Below, piece after piece: positions 58,790 through 64,000 of a DNA stretch of 64,000 bases. The stretch spans positions 3,162,001 through 3,226,000 of the forward strand of contig NC_086373.1 of the NCBI RefSeq assembly GCF_036588685.1. The letters are read 5' to 3'. The first letter of the stretch is position 1. Each line of letters begins with the position of its first letter. This DNA comes from Mytilus trossulus (Eukaryota; Mollusca; Bivalvia; Mytilida; Mytilidae). Position numbers and translations under genes: made by a program. The notes beneath the pieces were generated by a model that did not search any database, was not told the origin of the DNA, and was given only the letters and a program-made list of their open reading frames with translations.

Positions 58790-59300
58790 ATTAGATAATA
58801 TTTTAAAATATCCAACGTTTTTATTAAAACAGAACAGCAACATAGCATCGTACGTACTAATTTAGTTGCTGTATTTGTCCTACAATAATCAAAAGTAACC
58901 CATGGCAGCCGTGGAATTGTTTTCATTTAGCAACGAATTAGACGTTTGTAATCGTATTTTAACCTTCGCTATCCTTTGGGATAAAGATGCTCAACCTATG
59001 GTTTAATGAATGAATGAATCAATTGTTACAAGATACCCTAAAATATAAATGTACTTAGATCGAAAGGCCAGTTTGATTTACGATATCTTCTACGTCATGG
59101 CATAAACATACAAAATTTGATTTAAAAAAAAGGATAAAAATGAATGGCGTCATAATTAAAGTATCGGTATACAAATTGATAAACATGTTCATTATTAAAC
59201 CATAGTCCAACTGGTCGAGAGAAAGGCAAATCAAAACGAAATAGAAGAAATAAACGTTTGTTCTTACAAATGTTGATACAAATAGTTATCAAAAGTACCA
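58790..59300 (+). repeat. Duplicated block Y, first copy
   Basis: 'AGCATCGTACGTACTAATTT', 'TTTTCATTTAGCAACGAATTAG', shortened here, and 'GTCCAACTGGTCGAGAG' recur in the same order at 61.58-61.85 kb. Confidence 0.65.
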
Positions 59301-59345
59301 GGATTATAGTTTTATACGCCAGACGCGCGTTTCGTCTACCTTCAA
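59300..59345 (-). ncRNA. 3' half of a hammerhead repeat
   Basis: Minus strand: TAGACGAAACGCGCGTCTGGCGT, broken before stem II, so only the GAAAC to cleavage-site half remains. It is followed on the minus strand by 'ATCCTGGTACTTTTGATAAC'. Confidence 0.6.
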
Positions 59346-59639
59346 ATCTATCTTCAAACATAATTAAATTCTCAAATGAGGCGTTGAATTATAAATCATT
59401 TGATTTATAATTGTATACATATCTTTTACAGATTAGAGGCGTTAATGTCTTTGTGTGTAATGTATTTACATGGTCACTTGTCGAGCATTACTATTATGTA
59501 ATTGACTATGTATTTTATTGTAAAGTACTACATATTAATGAGTTTACGTTTAATCTGGTTGTTATCTAAACCATATTCCTATTTTTTTCTCTCCATTTAA
59601 TGATTTTTGTAGTAAAGAAAATATGAAATGTACTTAGTT

Positions 59640-59800
59640 TTGTCTGAGTATTGGATCAGGAACAAAACTTTATAGCATCATGTCTTCAAAGTATGAAAAC
59701 CCAAATGAATCTGATTGGCTGGTACTTCAACAAGGAACACATGAAGGTGACTATATTAAGCTGCAGATATAATCTTCAGACATCAAGCAAAGGCAATAAA
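59640..59800 (+). promoter_or_regulatory. Inverted copy of the BRICHOS-like gene promoter
   Basis: On the plus strand: 'AATCTGATTGGCTGGTAC', 'AGGAACACATGAAGGTGAC', TATATTAAG, 'GCTGCAGATATAATCTTCAG', 'AGCAAAGGCAATAAA'. It is nearly the reverse complement of 56.97-57.07 kb. The TATA box is weakened (TATATTAAG instead of TATATAAGG). No signal-peptide exon was found downstream within the window. Confidence 0.65.
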
Positions 59801-59999
59801 TTTGATCAAATCTAGCTACTCGTACTTTATTAGCTTTCGTTTTTTATCTTTAGAAATTACCTTTATGACGCAATTTTAGTTTGACATAATAATATATCAT
59901 TTTTTAATATGTCTTTGTATTAATACATTTGGGTAAAATTATATTTGTATAGGACAATGCCCAGTATTTTATTCATCTGAACGGTATCTATATAAATTA

Positions 60000-60545
60000 T
60001 ATTCACCCTTCCCCGGTAACCTAAGAACCGCCCGGTACCCCATCTTTTGATCCCGTCGATGTATCGTCCGGTACCCCATCTTTAAAACTGTATGGGCACC
60101 GCCTGGTAGCCAATTTTAGAACCGTTGAGGTACCGCCCGGTATCTTAAGAACCTCTCGGTACCCCATTTTTGCAACCGTCGGAGTACCGCCTGTACTTAT
60201 GTATATAAGGGGATGCGAGAGAGATCAGAGAGAGAACACAAATAGAGTGGAGATAGTTAGCTACAAGACTTGAGAGTAATATTGTGTTATTGAATAATGA
60301 TTATTGTTCAACTGTTTTATTTTTGTCCAACTGATACAGATTACATAGTGATTTGAATTGAAACTTTGTGATGTGGTTTGTTTTCTTTGTGCCATTTGAA
60401 CATGGATTTTACGTAATTTACTCAACCTAAAATAACACATCGACAAATACGACTCCATACAAAAACGACAACGCTACATTTATATTAATGGCTTATACAT
60501 TTTAACCTGTAAATAAAGTTTCTACATCTTCGATCTTTGCATATT
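60000..60545 (+). promoter_or_regulatory. LTR-like promoter block with ~36-bp repeats
   Basis: Five imperfect copies of a GC-rich unit 'CCGCCCGGTACCCCATCTTT' (period about 36 bp, 60.02-60.19 kb) precede TATATAAGG at 60202. A GA-rich leader follows, and AATAAA at 60512-60517. Enhancer-like repeats, TATA and a poly(A) signal about 310 bases later match a U3-R-U5 layout, so a solo LTR is likely. No partner LTR or exact ends found. Confidence 0.5.
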
Positions 60546-60789
60546 ACTACTACAATTCCACATGCAATTATTGAAGTCTCTTAAAATATGTTTTAATACA
60601 TTTTGTTAAAAATAGTCCGATTGTTTTGTTTGTTATAGAGTTATTGCATTATTATATGTTTGAATTTATGATTAATTGGTCATAACGTCATAAATTTCAT
60701 AGGGTAAAATGATAAAGTCAGGGTTTCGTTTGCATAAGGATGGTACGCAAATGACCCTGAAAAGATTTCAACGAAATTGTATCGGATCA

Positions 60790-61500
60790 AAATTTAAGGA
60801 AATGAGAACGGAAGTGGAGAGTGTGTCAAAGAGACAACAACCCGACCATAAAATAGACAACAGCAGAAAGTCACAAACAGGTCTTCAAGGAAGCGAGAAA
60901 TTCCCGCACCCAGAGGCGTCCTTCAACTGGCCAATAAACTAATATATATATTTTGGTCTTTTGTGGATAGCTGTCTCAATGCAATCATACCACATCTTCT
61001 TTTTTATTTATACTAGTTCAGTGATAATGAACGCCGTACTTAACTCCAAATAGGTCGAAAGGAACTAAAATTAAAAATAATACAAGACTAACAAAGGCTA
61101 GAGGTTCCTGATTTGGTACAGGCGCAAAAATGCAGTGGGATTAAACATGTTTATGAGATCTCAACCATCCACCTATACCTCTAGCCAATGTTGAAAAGTA
61201 AACGCATAACAATACTCATATAAAAATGTTCTTCAGGAGAAGTCCGAGTCTGATGTCAGAAGATGTAACTAAAGAGAATAAACAGAATGACAATAATACA
61301 TAAATAACAACAGACTATTAGCAGTTAACTGACATGCCAGCTCCAGACTTCATTTAAACTGATTGAAAGATTATGTCTTCATCATATGAATATCCGGCAC
61401 AATCCTTTCCGTTAGTGGTTAAGTATCATACCATTATAACATATATAAGAAGAACACAACCCTTGTCATGCCAACAACTGTTTTTTTAAATACATGTGTT
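60790..61500 (+). repeat. Family D dispersed repeat, long copy
   Basis: Contains 'GTGTCAAAGAGACAACAACC', 'GAGAAATTCCCGCACCCAGA', 'TACTAGTTCAGTGATAATGA', 'GTCCGAGTCTGATGTCAGAA' and 'CATGCCAGCTCCAGACTTC'. A ~60-bp family E tail (60949-61010, TTTTGGTC to CTTCTTTTTT) is nested in it. The open frame 60709-60942 is repeat-derived. Confidence 0.65.
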
Positions 61501-61579
61501 TAGTTCCGATGCAAAGACCTTATAAGTGAATCAATATATTAAGCATTTTTAAGGTGTTTTGTTTTTAAACTTATCATTG

Positions 61580-61950
61580 AATTCGATAATGTTTTGAAAT
61601 ATCTAACGTTTTATTAAAACAGAACAACAAAATAGCATCGTACGTACTGTTGACTCAGTTGTTTATCCTACAATAAGCAAAAATAACTCATGCCAGCCGT
61701 ATATTTGTTTTCATTTAGCAATGAATTAGACATTTATAAACGTAATTTAACCTAAAGTCCAACTGGTTGAGAGTAGGATAACGCAATGAGAAATAGAAGA
61801 AATAAACGCTTGTTCTTAAAAATGTTGATACAAATCGTTTTTCAAATAATTTTTAACTATGAAATGAAGCGTTGAATTAGAAATTCATTTGATTTATAAT
61901 TTTATAGATATCTTTTAAAGATTAGAGGCGTTAACGTCCTTGTGTGTTGT
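61580..61950 (+). repeat. Duplicated block Y, second copy
   Basis: Direct copy of 58.79-58.97, 59.20-59.28 and 59.36-59.44 kb, with the intervening hammerhead piece absent. Similarity is high but with many point changes. Confidence 0.6.
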
Positions 61951-62039
61951 TTAACTAAATGTATAAAAAACAATGTTTAAGAGATCTAAAAAAGTTGAGG
62001 CAATTTTAGTCATCATTTTCCCATGTTAGAGTTGCATTG

Positions 62040-62480
62040 TAATATGCAAAGATCAAAGATGAAGAAACTCAATGCTCAATTTAAAATTTATAAACCATTA
62101 ATACAAAGGTAAAGTTTCTTATATTAAGTGTACGAGAAAGAACGAAAACTAACAAAATACGAGAAGGTAGATTTTATCAAATTGTTTCAGCATATTAAAT
62201 ACTCGGGCATTATTCTGGTATATATAAATAATAAAGCAACTAACTATATTAAATATCATGCTTCGAAACAGTCCGTGCAATTTATTTTGTTATATAAAAT
62301 TAAAACCGTCTTTAGGGTAAAATTAAGATATTTCTGCATTTACTAAGCCATATTTATAAAAGGACATAGTTAATTATTGAAACCTGTATATTAATATGGT
62401 GAGAACCTGTATTGTGGGATTAATCTGCCTCGTTTATTCAAAAGCTGTTTGGCATTTACAAAAACTCTGCCAAACACTAT
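62040..62480 (-). repeat. Duplicated block X, leader-intron copy
   Basis: Direct copy of 56.19-56.80 kb, in the same orientation as the BRICHOS-like gene's own upstream region. Confidence 0.6.
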
Positions 62481-62624
62481 CTCATCAAAATGTCGATTAA
62501 TGAATACCTTTCAAATTAATTAAGCATGAAGTATATTGACACCTAGGTTTTTGGCATACCACTGGGCCACAAGTTTATTGTTTTCTGTTTAATATTAAAT
62601 TTATATTAAGGTCCATTTTTTTAC

Positions 62625-62998
62625 ATCTCGTGATCAATTTTATTTGACAATCGCCACTGGAAGTCAGCAGGGTTAAAAAAAAATCTGTTGTTCAACCTGT
62701 TCGTCAAATGCGTTTTGCGTTTTGTTTAAATATACTTTTTCACTTTCTCGGTCTTTTGAAAACTACTTTCAAACCTATGATTACGTTGGATAAAAACCGC
62801 AATTTTTATACGTGTGCATGTCAAACAAATTTCGTTGTAGAAGGGTCTAAAAACAGCACAAACAACATTTTCCAAAAGACCAAAAAAGTGAAAAAGTATA
62901 TTTAAACAAAACGCATTTGACTTACAGGTCGAACAACTGATGTTCTTTAACCCTGCTGACTGCCATTGGCGATTGCCAAATAAAATTGATCACAAGAT
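62625..62998. mobile_element. Foldback/MITE-like element in the duplicated promoter
   Basis: Inverted arms of about 120-150 bp: left starts TCTCGTGATCAATTTTATTT and right ends AAATTGATCACAAGA. Shared inner blocks are 'AGTCAGCAGGGTTAAA' and 'TTTAAATATACTTTTTCAC' with their complements. An extra copy of the outer end (CATCTTGTGATCAATTTTA) sits at 63091-63121. No coding region; the short open frame inside is incidental. Confidence 0.65.
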
Positions 62999-63090
62999 GT
63001 ATCGAAATATTTCTTTAGTACACCAGATCTAGATTTCGACAATATATGTCTTTTCAGTGATGTTAGGGATCGAAACGGTATTTGGAAGGC

Positions 63091-63520
63091 CATCTTGTGA
63101 TCAATTTTATTTGGCAATCGCATATGTTCCTTGTTGTAGTACCAGCCAATCAGATCTCTCTGGCTTTTATACTTTGAAAACATGTCGCAAAATGTTTTGT
63201 TCCTGATTCAATACTTAGATTTTATTAATAACAATGCAAGCCATATTTTTCTACAGAAATCATTAAACGGGGAACAAAAACAGAAACATGGTTTAGATAA
63301 ATAATAAATAATAAACGTAAACTCATTAATATGCAGTATTTTGCAATAAAATAACATAGTCGATTACATAATGGTAATGCTCGACATGTGACCATGTAAA
63401 TACTTCAAACACAAGGACGTTAACGCCTCTCGTCCCTTAATATATCTTTAAGATTATAATCAAATGATTTTCCAATTCAACGCTTCATTTGATAGTTAAA
63501 TTATGTTTAAAGAGGGTACA
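63091..63520 (-). repeat. Duplicated block X, promoter-distal copy
   Basis: After the extra foldback end, 'TGTTCCTTGTTGTAGTACC' and 'CCAGCCAATCAGATC' match the region upstream of the TATA box at 57.02-57.06 kb, but the TATA and leader are missing, replaced by foldback sequence. Further on, 'AACGCCTCTC' and 'TTCAACGCTTCATTTGATAG' are the inverse of 59.37-59.44 kb. Confidence 0.6.
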
Positions 63521-64000
63521 AAAATTTCAGCAAAATAATAAACATTTGTTTTTTCATAACAAAGTTTACTTATTACACTATTAGTTTTTACTTTATAATA
63601 TGATGTAAATATTAACAAAAATATCGATTCGATTGGGCTCCAGATGACTTTTGAAATGTTTATATCATTGAAAAAGCTTCACATTATCTCCCTTCTGTGC
63701 AAAAAAGCTATTTTTGGCATTAAAATTGAAATATCTGTTATTACTCATCGGTGACCTATGTTTTTTATTGCTTTTTTCAAATAAGCTATATATCAACTAA
63801 ATAATTTTAAGCGATTTCTGTATATAAGTTCTTTTTTTATTTTAATATTACCTCTTTTTTTCCTATTAATTCAACAGAAAAAAAAGTACCTTTACAAAAA
63901 TATACAATTCTTTTGAAGGCAGACAAGCAGATTGTGAGCGTAAATGATCGGTGACCCCTCTTTTTTATTTCATTTTTCTATTAAGTACAAGATGAAGTTC
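63521..64000. other. Window end, no feature recognised
   Basis: AT-rich; no gene or repeat identified. Confidence 0.3.

Noticed and set aside
1..64000. tRNA and rRNA genes
   Set aside because: No cloverleaf or rRNA core was found; the B-box matches at 35516 and 50036 belong to SINE-type repeats.

Overview
The window looks like nuclear DNA from a marine bivalve, most probably a mussel (Mytilus or a close relative). It is AT-rich and intron-rich, and it is crowded with dispersed repeats that I recognise by memory as typical of mussel genomes. Examples are the 'GACGAAACGCGCGTCTGGCG' repeat, the 'TCTCATTGGCAATCATACC' retroelement tail and a tRNA-derived SINE. No database search was possible, so the species call is inference.

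Two multi-exon host genes can be assembled with consistent splice phases. The first (+ strand, six exons from 6559 to 45701, 906 coding bases, 301 aa) encodes a secreted mosaic protein: signal peptide, PAN/apple-like domain, a short Cys-rich segment, an EGF-like domain and a long-form C-type lectin domain with an EPN motif. Its first intron is about 23.5 kb and holds a large 24-bp satellite; its last intron is 9.5 kb and holds a second satellite. The second gene (- strand, five coding exons from 55257 down to 51739, 507 coding bases, 168 aa, TATA promoter near 57010) encodes a signal peptide, an acidic BRICHOS-like region, a Lys-Arg site and a 33-residue cationic C-terminal peptide with six cysteines. 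That is the architecture of a BRICHOS-type antimicrobial peptide precursor.

Layout. 1-6.5 kb: repeats, three hammerhead-ribozyme repeat copies and a hairpin. 6.5-6.9 kb: lectin exon 1. 7-11 kb: a 953-bp foldback element and retroelement tails. 11.09-26.60 kb: 24-bp satellite with nested higher-order repeats, split by a very young, internally deleted BEL/Pao LTR retrotransposon (16887-21399). 27.1-31.1 kb: Penelope-like reverse transcriptase copies, a minus-strand LINE relic and lectin exon 2. 34.0-36.0 kb: lectin exons 3-5 plus one decayed EGF exon. 37.0-38.0 kb: a tandem hammerhead (retrozyme-like) dimer. 38.0-44.85 kb: a ~155-bp satellite with an internal inversion, hit by a 3.9-kb terminal-inverted-repeat element and two retroelement fragments. 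45.5-45.97 kb: lectin terminal exon and poly(A) signal. 47.8-50.7 kb: a decayed hammerhead dimer, a Penelope-like fragment and a SINE. 51.4-57.1 kb: the BRICHOS/peptide gene. 57.1-63.6 kb: another hammerhead copy, an LTR-like promoter block, and direct and inverted duplications of the peptide gene's upstream region.

The main points of interest are the hammerhead ribozyme repeats (a tandem pair would release a 368-nt RNA unit) sharing a window with Penelope-like RT sequence, the BRICHOS/cationic-peptide gene with its duplicated promoters, and the satellite, where removing the BEL element restores an exact 3,239-bp higher-order period.
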